Source of the DNA: Saturnia japonica
Lineage: Eukaryota; Arthropoda; Insecta; Lepidoptera; Saturniidae
Length of the DNA stretch: 64,000 nucleotides
Assembly: GCA_033032175.1 (NCBI GenBank)
Contig: CM065309.1
Location: forward strand, 5,270,001 to 5,334,000
Reading direction: 5' to 3'
The notes under the pieces were generated by a model, which saw nothing but the letters and a program-made list of their open reading frames with translations, was not told where the DNA came from and ran no database searches. This document shows, piece after piece, positions 42,201-44,639 of the stretch (position 1 is the stretch's first letter; every line of letters starts with the position of its first letter). The translations under genes were made by a program, and so were the position numbers.

Positions 42201-42421
42201 ATGAATTGAGTACGAATGTTAAATTATAAGGTGACTTACCTCAACAGCTTCTGTGATCCTGACCCTGCGTCCATTCTCTAGGGGAGAAGTATCTGGCGCG
42301 ACTTCCACCAGCATGGGTTCAGTGCCTTGCCGACCTCCAGTACCACCCGTACTGGGTTTTTTCTTGCGACGCCGCGGCTGAGTGTCCGCCGGCCGCCGCC
42401 GCACGTGGAACATTATGGAGC
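150..42421 (-). CDS. cno: canoe/afadin homologue, multi-exon, incomplete at both ends
   Basis: Scaffold protein of adherens junctions; in animals it binds Ras/Rap1 through N-terminal RA domains, nectin-type receptors through its PDZ domain, and F-actin through its C-terminal region. Exons, in transcript order: 42421-42240, 36320-36153, 32417-32293, 31999-31574, 30500-30336, 29239-29131, 28321-28176, 26654-26441, 25500-25362, 24758-24571, 23506-23222, 20737-20597, 20474-20357, 20247-20134(?), 19888-18026(?), 17326-17128(?), 16052-15900, 12590-12488, 11595-11454, 10488-10050, 9911-9842, 4983-4896, 4107-3939, 3168-3048, 2338-2147, 1704-1493, 291-150. Seen: intron phases agree at successive junctions, and FHA, DIL and PDZ occur in the order unique to afadin/canoe. 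RA1, most of RA2 and the extreme C-terminus lie outside what I can see. Small extra exons in the long introns cannot be excluded. Many LINE, LTR and DNA-transposon copies sit in the introns. Confidence 0.9.
783..905 (+). repeat. single unit of ordered ~133-bp repeat family
   Basis: One unit with the TTTTTACACGGGAAG and ATGATAGGCTA words of the family at 8540-8905, 14150-14800, 22255-22830 and 30930-31270. Lies in the intron before the last canoe exon. Confidence 0.5.
1083..1260 (-). repeat. fragment of Jockey-type 3' UTR
   Basis: Same order of words as the 3' UTR of the Jockey copy at 39760-40290 (GACTACACTGTTAGCC, TTGGGGGCGAGCGCTT, CACTCAGCC, GGGTGCCAGAGT, CGAACCTCGGCT). No coding part is present. 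Probably a short dead 3' end. Confidence 0.6.
1493..1704 (-). CDS. cno: canoe exon: Ala/Pro-rich piece with RGSSFAVM motif
   Basis: 212 bases, phase 0 to phase 2, acceptor GATGCAG, donor CT|GTTAGT. Reads EDGMLVSEACAGVSALNV, APAPAPPPPARGSSF, AVMAERARAL. The PPxRGSS(F/Y)xVM motif is, as I recall, a conserved spot in insect canoe tails. Three overlapping plus-strand frames are GC-rich shadows. Confidence 0.83.
2147..2338 (-). CDS. cno: canoe exon: acidic/Ser-rich piece
   Basis: 192 bases, phase 0 to phase 0, acceptor TGTTTCAG. Reads GGADEERSSPEPSDESERMQ, then HVHMSTSASTSTA and THVPKSILK. The donor AAG|GTCAAC (end 2147) is my choice; ACG|GTATCA (end 2102) also keeps phase 0 and would add 15 residues. 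Confidence 0.8.
2560..2690 (-). repeat. tRNA-derived SINE fragment
   Basis: On the minus strand a box-A-like TTAGTGGTAG is followed about 45 bases later by a box-B-like GTTTGAATCC, the internal Pol III promoter layout of tRNA-derived SINEs. It does not fold as a full tRNA, so it is not called as a tRNA gene. Confidence 0.45.
3048..3168 (-). CDS. cno: canoe exon: conserved C-terminal helix
   Basis: 121 bases, phase 2 to phase 0, acceptor GGTATCAG, donor CAA|GTAATT. Reads RDAGIAQLLSLGATRTPVQN then QQLRALQLERDFELRA, resembling the LERxFxxRA helix in the afadin C-terminal coiled coil. Confidence 0.88.
3310..3425 (+). repeat. interspersed repeat D fragment
   Basis: TTGAGGAAGGTTATAGG and TTCACGCTACGA...GAAGCGAAGCAGTGA match the copies at 9140-9372 (plus), 29995-30310 and 55855-56165 (minus). 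Confidence 0.55.
3939..4107 (-). CDS. cno: canoe exon: Gly-rich piece and charged helix
   Basis: 169 bases, phase 1 to phase 2, acceptor GTGTTAG, donor GGAG|GTATTA. Reads HYVASALEPPAVSVYPAGGG, then NPWQREERERQAEARRAAAR, a Glu/Arg-rich helix like the charged coiled-coil segment in afadin tails. Confidence 0.87.
4896..4983 (-). CDS. cno: canoe exon: short Glu/Gln-rich segment
   Basis: 88 bases, phase 0 to phase 1, acceptor CTATTTAG, donor ATG|GTGAAC. Reads NSRRSEMEIEEHLHQQAQPQ then THTTVQPDD. Joined in frame to the next exon (DDEHYVAS). The preceding intron holds the RTE element. Confidence 0.8.
5284..8437 (+). mobile_element. near-full-length RTE-type LINE with target-site duplication
   Basis: About 3.15 kb, the usual RTE length. 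A 10-base direct repeat ATAAATCTGT flanks it (5274-5283 and 8438-8447). It starts with a GC-rich 5' region, carries endonuclease plus reverse transcriptase, and ends in a (GAT)n microsatellite tail instead of poly(A), as RTE elements do. It sits in antisense orientation in a canoe intron. Only two coding lesions are obvious, so the insertion looks fairly recent. Confidence 0.88.
5612..8421 (+). pseudogene. RTE endonuclease-reverse transcriptase, broken
   Basis: Apurinic-type (EEP) endonuclease comes first: E in LSEVRR (about 5700), VVMGDFNAKLG (about 5997), GSDHRM (about 6280). Reverse transcriptase follows: KAPGDDGITSELLKAGG (about 6975), NYRPISLL, QAGFRKG, then RQGDVISPKLF and the FADD catalytic site (about 7655). 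The C-terminal thumb region runs to 8421. Breaks: a one-base loss in a C-run near 5921-5925 shifts the frame, and a TAG at 7381-7383 interrupts the RT just after the catalytic YEKAFD. Acts on RNA of its own element in cis; this copy should be inactive. Confidence 0.9.
8540..8905 (+). repeat. ordered ~133-bp unit repeat, three units
   Basis: The anchor word TACACGGG (last copy TAGACGGG) recurs at 8615, 8751 and 8881, i.e. every 130-136 bases, each followed by a GGCTATAA-type block and an A-rich spacer. Unit order agrees with 14150-14800, with one unit missing. Confidence 0.65.
8910..9060 (+). repeat. interspersed repeat C, 5' part
   Basis: TCCTTACGAACA...TTACTT, ATAATTTTATAAAG, TTGCTCTTTAAA, ATGTTATTTG and GGAAGATAATGAAAAATTAAA match full copies at 34550-34762, 53800-54028 and 56165-56382. 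Confidence 0.6.
9140..9372 (+). repeat. interspersed repeat D
   Basis: Contains GGTTATAGGCTATGTAAC, TTCACGCTAAGA, AAGCGGAGCAGT and ends AAGCCGTGGGGCACAGCT. It shares this 3' end with family C. Other copies: 3310 (part), 29995, 55855. Confidence 0.6.
9842..9911 (-). CDS. cno: canoe exon: short Pro-rich segment
   Basis: 70 bases, phase 2 to phase 0, acceptor TTTTTAAG, donor CAA|GTAAGT. Reads YEWHPPGPPSPMRMQPPIAP, a proline-rich piece with a PPSP site, possibly an SH3/WW ligand. Both splice sites and both phases fit. Confidence 0.85.
10050..10488 (-). CDS. cno: canoe exon: Met/Gln-rich octapeptide repeats
   Basis: 439 bases, phase 1 to phase 2, acceptor CTTACACAG, donor AAAG|GTAAGA. After GQPQPAQVSMQMS it holds at least nine tandem copies of an eight-residue unit with consensus NQMQTQMS (24-base DNA repeat, about 10195-10440), then SQMSTQMSPQMSVTGG and APHQIYHNQHSQSQ. 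Mostly uncharged and probably disordered or prion-like. A second open frame on the same strand in the repeat is a by-product of the low complexity. Confidence 0.85.
11095..11320 (+). repeat. interspersed repeat H (lepidopteran SINE-like)
   Basis: GTGTTCCTGCG...GGTTTCCAGAACTC, then CAACGCGCTAGTGATACC and ATAGGCTACAGTAGCTTCC. Copies at 28368-28720 (opposite orientation) and 34785-35000 (same orientation) keep the same order. Confidence 0.5.
11454..11595 (-). CDS. cno: canoe exon: Ala-rich helix and polyhistidine
   Basis: 142 bases, phase 0 to phase 1. A tandem acceptor AAAGCAG lets it start at 11595 or 11592 (one Gln more or less). Reads ANAASARAAKLAELSEEVSR, a helix-forming stretch, then HQRAPHHHPLHNHHHHH from a (CAC)n run. 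Donor CACG|GTACAT. Confidence 0.82.
12310..12415 (-). repeat. tRNA-derived SINE fragment
   Basis: The minus strand reads AGGTCGCGGGTTCGGTCCCC, a canonical box B in tRNA T-arm context, preceded by a degenerate tRNA-like head. Not a full cloverleaf. Confidence 0.55.
12488..12590 (-). CDS. cno: canoe exon: Ser/Pro/Gln tail segment
   Basis: 103 bases, phase 2 to phase 0, acceptor GACACAG, donor CCAG|GTCACA. Reads WSSVRSSTGSNRPQSAHFSA and SQPDQPPDSPSHQ. Disordered, no domain. Assigned by strand, phase agreement on both sides and coding-like composition in AT-rich intron. Confidence 0.8.
12905..13150 (-). repeat. interspersed repeat C, near-complete
   Basis: Reverse orientation: starts AGCTGTGCCCCACGGTTTCA and ends in the reverse of TCCTTACGAACAACAGTTAC. 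Carries the ATAACATGCTATAAAGAGC block of the family. Confidence 0.65.
13407..13616. mobile_element. hAT-type MITE, 210 bp
   Basis: Terminal inverted repeats CAGTGGTCGGCAAA and TTTGCCGACCACCG (one mismatch) with a duplicated GCCTATAAT/GCCTATATT flank (13398-13406, 13617-13625), the 8-bp type expected for hAT elements. The inside has AAGAGCCACATGCGGCTCTGG, itself partly palindromic. No coding capacity. Confidence 0.8.
13777..13838 (+). repeat. tandem repeat, 26-bp unit, about 2.3 copies
   Basis: GTGCCACTTTAACACACTCG followed by TAAGTC is repeated head to tail twice, then starts a third time with a change (GTGCTACTTGTG). Confidence 0.8.
14150..14800 (+). repeat. ordered ~133-bp unit repeat, four units
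   Basis: Anchor words TACACGGG/TATACGGG/AGACGGG lie at 14230, 14364, 14500 and 14630. The four units differ from one another but correspond one to one, in order, to units of the copies at 8540, 22255 and 30930. Confidence 0.7.
15900..16052 (-). CDS. cno: canoe exon: Ser/His-rich tail segment
   Basis: 153 bases, phase 2 to phase 2, acceptor TGCACAG, donor ACAG|GTTCGT. Reads SPAVASSSPSAWAGKSRSSH, GFYQNLSTVHTHHHTLQDR. The YQNLS motif recurs in canoe tails. Likely disordered. The plus-strand open frames here are shadows. Confidence 0.85.
16053..17127. other. canoe intron without recognisable content
   Basis: AT-rich intron. I see no conserved repeat word, long open frame or hairpin apart from A/T runs. 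Confidence 0.5.
17128..17326 (-). CDS. cno: canoe exon with MSERDLPSR-type motif
   Basis: Reads AMRRASERDLPSRLAAEPVK, the conserved (M/A)SERDLPSR motif that follows the PDZ in insect canoe proteins, then KPSKSTPALHHAAAA and a His/Ser-rich tail. Donor AAC|GTCAGT (phase 2). The acceptor at 17327 (GCGTCAG) is pyrimidine-poor; an alternative TGCAG acceptor lies slightly upstream (near 17356), so the 5' edge is uncertain. Confidence 0.85.
18026..19888 (-). CDS. giant candidate cassette exon (about 621 residues), no known domain
   Basis: An open frame with no stop for 1.9 kb on the canoe strand, in the intron between the post-PDZ exon and the SERDLPSR exon. A strong acceptor (pyrimidine-rich, TTTTAG at 19889) and a consensus donor (C|GTAAGA at 18025) both give phase 1, so inclusion or skipping keeps the canoe frame. 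Content: Ser/Thr/Asp/Glu-rich, low complexity in parts, VKALTEHFN-like and LIQLEDWSRYGSRGSEDTL segments, Cys-rich patch near 19280-19340. I do not recognise it. The frame continues left to a stop at 18009-18011, so it could instead be an alternative terminal exon or a nested gene. The hydrophobic stretch before 19888 is probably intron read-through. Confidence 0.6.
20134..20247 (-). CDS. cno: canoe exon after PDZ, 3' boundary uncertain
   Basis: Phase-1 entry with a tandem acceptor (CAGCAG): starts at 20247 or 20244 both keep the frame and differ by one residue. Reads EDIQYEDPARRNSG and HPALLKPTSPL. No good GT donor fits the phase-1 entry of the next exons. A GC donor at GCAG|GCAAAT (end 20134) fits the phase; GTGTAA/GTAAAC donors near 20105-20103 and GTAATT at ARR do not fit as well or shorten the exon. 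Confidence 0.65.
20357..20474 (-). CDS. cno: canoe exon: PDZ domain end
   Basis: 118 bases, phase 0 to phase 1, acceptor TTTGCAG, donor CAAG|GTATAT. Encodes AAEYLVRTGPTVTLEVAKQG (last PDZ helix and strand) and then HGLATLLHQP, a conserved post-PDZ segment of afadins. Confidence 0.95.
20597..20737 (-). CDS. cno: canoe exon: PDZ domain centre
   Basis: 141 bases, phase 0 to phase 0. Reads KLGIYIKSVVPGGAAAADGR then LAAGDQLLSVDGQSL, the central PDZ strands and the GDQLL-VDG signature. In afadin this domain binds nectin and Eph receptor tails. Confidence 0.96.
20930..21760. repeat. old interspersed repeat sequence
   Basis: Starts GGTACCCGCGACTTCGTCTG, a common cap of lepidopteran repeats, and later carries CATACAAACTTTCATCCCC and AAACTTACATCCCATTC, each followed by a TATTTTCG...GGTAGTCTAT block, i.e. 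two diverged copies of a ~120-base module. Class not determined. Confidence 0.5.
22255..22830 (-). repeat. ordered ~133-bp unit repeat, five units
   Basis: Reverse-oriented copy with CCCGTGTACA/CCCGTATTCA/CCCGTGTACC/CCTGTATACA anchors. It has the four units of 14150-14800 plus one more unit on the outer side, so it is the longest copy in the window. Confidence 0.7.
23222..23506 (-). CDS. cno: canoe exon: DIL end, linker and first half of PDZ
   Basis: 285 bases, phase 0 to phase 0, donor AAG|GTAAGC. Begins ESEWLGAGLLVPADGFSAEV (end of DIL region), passes through a His/Pro-rich linker, and finishes with HIVHLHKNANGMGLSIVAAK, the first strand and carboxylate-binding GMGLSI loop of the PDZ domain. 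GC content is much higher than in the surrounding intron. Confidence 0.95.
23507..24570. other. canoe intron without recognisable content
   Basis: AT-rich; no repeat family of this window and no coding-like segment seen. Confidence 0.5.
24571..24758 (-). CDS. cno: canoe exon: end of DIL core
   Basis: 188 bases, phase 1 to phase 0, acceptor GTGTAG, donor GAG|GTACAT. Encodes RLIQGSYNTAEEAVGALGAC then FKLNSVQVRALL, the conserved FKLNS-Q element of DIL domains, and a helix ending RADELCRADGRE. Confidence 0.94.
24925..25115 (+). repeat. diverged fragment of RTE reverse transcriptase
   Basis: Co-linear with 7895-8070 of the intact RTE copy: CGAATTGGCCAGGGAGCATTCGGGA, then AAGAAAGTCTTTGACTAGTGT, TGTTGCAACTGATAACC and ACGTGGTCGCTAATTA. 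Frame is destroyed. Confidence 0.65.
25362..25500 (-). CDS. cno: canoe exon: DIL domain, fifth part
   Basis: 139 bases, phase 0 to phase 1, donor GCTG|GTTAGT. Encodes WGAALSSRLALLAAWAERQ and LELAADCHLARTHQA, matching the DIL helices with the conserved G..L..RL..L..WAE pattern. Confidence 0.93.
25620..25700 (-). repeat. tRNA-derived SINE fragment
   Basis: Minus strand GCGCGTTCGATCCCCACTCT is a box-B-like tRNA T-arm, followed by TTGTGTGATGAGCACAATTG, a word frequent in lepidopteran SINE bodies. Confidence 0.5.
26250..26400 (-). repeat. 3' fragment of an RTE-type LINE
   Basis: CATCATCATCAGCCTATATC is the reversed (GAT)n tail and 3' end, then CTCCCCAAGGATCGTCACTG and GTCGTCGCTTCATCTTGCAG. It is co-linear with the pieces at 27459 and 27850. 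Confidence 0.6.
26441..26654 (-). CDS. cno: canoe exon: DIL domain, fourth part
   Basis: 214 bases, phase 2 to phase 0, donor AATAAG|GTACAC. Reads NLVTCFQEELSRALG, a short Gly/Ala/Thr loop, then ALTIQLFSHLFHYINAVCFN, the conserved DIL core (QLFSHLFHYIN-..FN). Confidence 0.94.
27459..28080 (-). repeat. RTE 3' fragment split by a later insertion
   Basis: 27459-27530 (CCACAGCTGGACTAGCACTC, CCCCAAGGATCGCCACTCG) and 27850-28080 (CATCCAGTCGAATCGAGC, GTGGCCAGCCCATTGTCACT) are neighbouring parts of the same LINE sequence. The second piece is the reverse of the WQWAGHI-coding region of the intact copy (8195-8215). Confidence 0.65.
27533..27849. mobile_element. MITE nested in the RTE fragment
   Basis: About 315 bases of unrelated sequence with imperfect inverted ends: AAACATCAGTTTTTTTAACA...AATC on the left and the complement GATTGTTAATTGATGTTT on the right, plus TATCGATAGT/TATCGATTAATCGAT palindromes. 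Possible duplicated flank CTAATG/CTAGATG. Confidence 0.5.
28176..28321 (-). CDS. cno: canoe exon: DIL domain, third part
   Basis: 146 bases, phase 0 to phase 2. AFWMANASELLHFLKYDRHI is the most diagnostic DIL segment of afadin/canoe (W-ANASELL-FLK-D). Acceptor AATTTCAG, donor TTCAG|GTTAGT. Confidence 0.95.
28368..28720 (-). repeat. interspersed repeat H (lepidopteran SINE-like)
   Basis: GCAAACAAGCATACGGCCCG, TGATGGTAATCGGCTACCGT, CGCGTTGCCGATC are words of a very common lepidopteran repeat; the second half (CCAAGGGTTCTGGAAACC, AACACAAGATAAG) repeats the first, so this copy is a partial dimer. Confidence 0.6.
29131..29239 (-). CDS. cno: canoe exon: DIL domain, second part
   Basis: 109 bases, phase 2 to phase 0. 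Reads YRASTHYRQELTPTERAHKL and FLHHVATLIHATVQ, typical afadin DIL helices. Acceptor GTATTTAG, donor CAG|GTGAAT. Confidence 0.92.
29605..29835 (+). repeat. interspersed repeat G (MITE-like)
   Basis: Shares TTTTAACAAAAA, AAAATGGGACCA, CCTTGAG.TATCCCC, TCATCCA...GGTTCATAAACAAAG and ACATTCGAATTGA..AACCTC with 35846-36075 in the same orientation. Confidence 0.6.
29995..30310 (-). repeat. interspersed repeat D, near-complete
   Basis: Reverse orientation: CCCCATGGTTTCTGCCGTAT, GTGGGCTACACGTTGTTCTC, CCTCAATAAATACGCTTTAA, GTAGTTCCAGAGATTAGC. Same order as 55855-56165. Confidence 0.65.
30336..30500 (-). CDS. cno: canoe exon: start of Dilute (DIL) domain
   Basis: 165 bases, phase 2 to phase 2. After a Gly-rich start it reads EAILPAVLEFPDAGQAQFL and FKLAPVYTLYLCAR, the beginning of the DIL helical domain shared by afadin and class V myosins. 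Acceptor GGGGCAG, donor CCAG|GTACC. Confidence 0.92.
30835..31270 (-). repeat. ordered ~133-bp unit repeat, about three units
   Basis: Begins GTGCCCGCGGCTCCGCACGC (repeat cap). Then come CCCGTGTACAG, CCCGTATACAAAATTTGATC and CCCGTGTATCATCAAAATCG units in the order of the 22255 copy. Confidence 0.6.
31574..31999 (-). CDS. cno: canoe exon: Ser/Asn/Asp-rich linker between FHA and DIL
   Basis: 426 bases, phase 2 to phase 2, acceptor CACATTAG, donor ACAG|GTACAT. It encodes about 142 residues rich in Ser, Asn, Thr and Asp, starting SPTSPGENSG and including several SP/TP sites (possible proline-directed kinase sites). No domain is recognisable and it is probably disordered. Open frame continues upstream of 31999 toward 32172, but the phase match to the preceding exon favours the splice at 31999. 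Confidence 0.85.
32293..32417 (-). CDS. cno: canoe exon: end of FHA domain
   Basis: 125 bases, phase 0 to phase 2, donor CG|GTAAGA. HGCLLKFGRISTFRFVDP closes the FHA sandwich, matching the FGR..TFRF ending seen in afadins. It is followed by QENIINRNLAQSQHYGSGS, a linker. Confidence 0.92.
33466..34236 (+). mobile_element. pogo/Tigger-type DNA transposon remnant
   Basis: Short element with the TTATTCGCGG / AATTCACGG / CCCCGCGAATAAAGAGCTGT words of Tigger terminal regions at both ends (33530-33640 and 34150-34220, inverted). Only the C-terminal part of a transposase is inside. Exact ends and TA duplication are not determined. Confidence 0.6.
33646..34068 (+). pseudogene. C-terminal fragment of Tigger-type transposase
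   Basis: An open frame of up to 140 codons. IQKLLESQDEDLTEINFEEM matches the end of Tigger/jerky-like transposases (ELL-S-DEDLT-E-L), followed by LKNFSEGLRMANELWDFF and a basic tail KITKFFKPLP, like the conserved final region. DNA-binding CENPB and DDE catalytic parts are absent, so it cannot transpose. The first 15-20 residues may not belong to the original protein. Confidence 0.65.
34550..34762 (+). repeat. interspersed repeat C, complete
   Basis: TCCTTACGAACAGAAGTTAC, GACAATTTTATGAA, TAGCATGTTATTTGGACACA, GGAGATAATGCAAAATTAAA, ending ATCGTGGGGCACAGCTAGTA. Confidence 0.7.
34785..35000 (+). repeat. interspersed repeat H (lepidopteran SINE-like)
   Basis: CAGCCAAATAGCCTTAGG, GTGTTCCTACAG, GTTTCCAAACTTCCTTGG, GTAGGCAACGCACTAGTGAT, TATCATCAGGTGGGCCGAAT: opposite orientation to 28368-28720. 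Confidence 0.6.
35846..36075 (+). repeat. interspersed repeat G (MITE-like)
   Basis: Second copy of the 29605 family. It ends TTTTTGTTAAAGTCGGTTAA, the imperfect inverse of its start (ATTTTAACAAAAAAG). Confidence 0.6.
36153..36320 (-). CDS. cno: canoe exon: FHA domain core
   Basis: 168 bases, phase 0 to phase 0, between a TTTTAG acceptor and CAG|GTATTA. It encodes the FHA core, with LQLYGPSIQSRHCVV (the GxxxxSRxH-type phosphopeptide-binding signature) and LNGQRVVHTQRLQ. In afadins this FHA domain binds phosphorylated partners such as ADIP or LMO7-type proteins; that is family knowledge, not visible here. Confidence 0.93.
36321..37461. other. canoe intron stretch, nothing recognised
   Basis: AT-rich. 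Apart from GAAACGAACGTTCGTTAAAT (a short palindrome at about 36530) I see no gene, repeat family or regulatory signature. Confidence 0.45.
37462..37900 (+). repeat. interspersed repeat B, about 440 bp
   Basis: Starts CTAGCTGTGCACGTGGCTTC, has CCGCTCCCGGCTATTTTAAA, GGTTTACTCAGCATAAGCCA, AATCGGTCCAACCGTTTCGG and ends in GACAGACAAACAAAAAA. Copies at 44125 (plus) and 56641 (minus). Confidence 0.7.
38780..39570 (+). pseudogene. decayed LINE 3' coding tail
   Basis: Two frames in tandem. 38875-39091 (after an in-frame stop) reads RYTCGEAIGTARHLLVRCKV (C..H..C zinc-type motif) then VARAQKELTTNWRQINF. 39250-39570 reads LTVPWETIIPKDYAIKMNKY then VNLYAVEVGARGIPAKSLNN. The LTVPWE.. / VEVG-RG order is known from the C-terminal part of LINE-type polyproteins, mostly in aquatic invertebrates. 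The junction between frames (39091-39250) is broken. No reverse transcriptase remains. Confidence 0.55.
39760..41811 (-). mobile_element. 5'-truncated Jockey-type LINE with target-site duplication
   Basis: Poly(A) tail (plus-strand T run 39760-39771), a 3' UTR of about 520 bases, and a truncated ORF2. An 8-base direct repeat GCGCTATA flanks it (39752-39759 and 41812-41819). Related 3' UTR piece at 1083-1260. Confidence 0.85.
40293..41811 (-). CDS. Jockey-type reverse transcriptase, N-terminally truncated
   Basis: About 505 residues open to the stop at 40293. Motifs in order: SYRPISLLNTLGKIYERIL (fingers), PPEQFGFRARHSC, AVFFDVAKAFDKVWHEGL (catalytic D), GVPQGSILAPSLFNLYVSDL, GLYADDTVIYSS (YADD, about 41160-41170), KYLGVTLD, and the C-terminal IMTYSCVAF and LQAIQNKFLHRLTG regions. 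The endonuclease is missing through 5' truncation. The first few residues of the open frame come from the duplicated target site, so it has no real start codon. Confidence 0.88.
42240..42421 (-). CDS. cno: canoe exon: end of RA2, basic linker, start of FHA region
   Basis: First exon I can recognise. It enters in phase 1 after a TCTCAG acceptor and leaves in phase 0 at GAG|GTAAGT. It reads IMFHVRRRPAD, the end of the second Ras-association domain in afadins, then a very basic stretch (PRRRKKKP), then EPMLVEVAPD...VRITEAVE, the strand leading into the FHA domain. The upstream exon should encode the body of RA2; I find none up to 64000. Confidence 0.85.
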
Positions 42422-42602
42422 CTGAGAGCAATTATACATTAGCATAATTAATATATTCATGATTATAAATAAGCTATCAGTACATATAATTATTCATTTA
42501 GGTAATAAATTTTATTTATTTATTAATAAAGTCATTTTTATAGTAGCATGGCAAAGTGACGTCACTGTACCTGATGATAAGTCGAGTACAAACCAAAAAC
42601 AA

Positions 42603-42639
42603 CGGCAGCCACCAAAAGCGGATCTCTTGGTGGCTGCCG
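42603..42639. other. perfect 13-bp stem-loop
   Basis: CGGCAGCCACCAA (42603-42615) pairs exactly with TTGGTGGCTGCCG (42627-42639) around an 11-base loop. GC-rich island in AT-rich intron, 180 bases upstream of the first visible canoe exon. Confidence 0.7.
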
Positions 42640-44120
42640 ATCATCGCTGTTATGTTGACCTATAACCTCTCAGCAGCTGGATATAATCTGGCTGATCTCC
42701 AAATGCGATAAACCAAAAAAGAGTCACCGTGAAGAATTTATCATTATATGCAAAGTGGTCGCGGACCCCGAATGTGATACGTGTAAGCATGCCAATATGG
42801 CAGGTCAGCGATCCACTATTCCAGTGGGACACAATGTTCGAGTCCTACCACCAGCAATATTTGGCAAGTCTACCGTATATTTTCTGAAAGATGATATCTC
42901 AGATATACGATACATCTATAGATGATAAAAGTTGTCTGTAAAATATGTCTTAAAAACGTTAAACATCAGATTTAACAGTATAGAGGAGTTTTTTTTATTT
43001 TTTTTATTAAAACTGGTGGGTTAATAACCCCCACCCCCGAAATGTCTCTAACACAAATCAGAGATATAAGGTGCAAGGTGTAAGGTGTAAGTAGTATTAA
43101 AATAGATACAATATGATACTTCTCGAAAGAACAACTGCAACCACTTAGTAAATTAAAACAGCTTTAAAAAGCTACATGGGTAAATTCATATGTTTCCCTG
43201 AATTTTGTTGTCTGAAAAACTTTTTCATTTTGTATCGTTTCGTATTGTTAATACTATGTTCTAATATCTAAGAATATCAGTAATTGTGTGGGCATTTAAT
43301 ATGATTTAATTAAACAAATAAATTTGTATTTATATTTCAATTACAAGATTACTAATAATTGTAACAATAAATGATTGAGCATTTATAGTTTTAAATTTTA
43401 AAAATCTACAGATTTTAAAACGATTTTTATTTTCTCATACTGTGTTTATATAAAAAGAAGTATGCATTATATTGTTACGAAAAATTAAACTAAATTAATA
43501 ATCAGAACATTTCAATTTATGAAATGTGTTTCAAAGTTATTTATTATTCTATTAATCCTTTCTAAATATGTATATCACATTACTTTGCAATGTCATAAAG
43601 AAAAAATGTAATGATCTAACACTATGCGTAATTCCATAAAGAATTGTCAGACCTAGCGCTATTTAAAAAAAATTAAACAATTATTGTAACTAATTAATAA
43701 ACTTTAACAATATTTCACTATTTTCACGAGTTTTCTATCGTATGCACTGCTCGTCTACATAGTATAAAGAGCACGTAATCTATGTACACATTTAGGGTAT
43801 ATAGGCAAACGTCGGAAAGCCCGCGCAACCCCTTACATTATTCACGCGGCGAGATAAATGATTGACAAGAGCATCGCCTCTCAGATATACTGTTAATTAT
43901 TCATTTCAGAAACATAGAAATATTTTTTTAAATATTATACTACTAGCTGTGCCCGTGGTTCTGCACGCTTGAACGGGATAACTATTTCTTGAATGAAAAT
44001 ATCGTGTTTTTTTTGGATAAGGATCCAGTATCTTAGTAGTAATATAAATAAAAAATTTATCAAAATTTATCCAGTAGTTCTTGCGCGATACGCGCACAAC
44101 GGCAAACCTCTATCATTGTA
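42640..44120. other. intron stretch, nothing recognised
   Basis: AT-rich sequence with homopolymer runs (e.g. T-rich near 42990). A short GGTGTAAGGTGTAAG direct repeat lies near 43075. No gene seen. Confidence 0.45.
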
Positions 44121-44124
44121 TTTA

Positions 44125-44580
44125 CTAGCTGTACCCGCAGCTGCGCTCGCGTGGACTGCATAATATGGCACACAGGCCAGCCGTACTAGCCCCGCTCCCG
44201 GGTATTTTAAAGATAAAAATGCTTATCGGGAGTTATCCTTAGATGTGATAGACATACGAGTATACTCGTGCTGACTTTTTTGTAGGACTTTTTAATGTCC
44301 ACAATTATATAGTACATTAATTTTATATACATCCTATGGTTTACTCAGCGTAAGCCATTTAAGGGCCCGAATTGATTCACCATGACCAGTTTTATTATTT
44401 GCGCGGAACTATAATTCTTTTTATAAAAAGAAAGTAGCATAAGTTACTTCTAATAACATCAGCTAACTACCAGTGAAAGTACCGGCAAAATCGGCCTAAC
44501 CGTTTCGGTGATTACCCGGAACAAACAGACAGACAGACAAAAAAAATTAAAATGGGTTTTTATTTATAGGTATCGTATAT
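44125..44580 (+). repeat. interspersed repeat B
   Basis: CTAGCTGTACCCGCAGCTGC, CCGCTCCCGGGTATTTTAAA, GGTTTACTCAGCGTAAGCCA, CCGTTTCGGTGATTACCCGG, (CAGA)n tail: same order as 37462-37900. Confidence 0.7.
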
Positions 44581-44639
44581 TCTTTGTTATGCATTTTGTA
44601 AAAAGCTGTTATTTGACTTTAGAAACGGACACTTCAATT

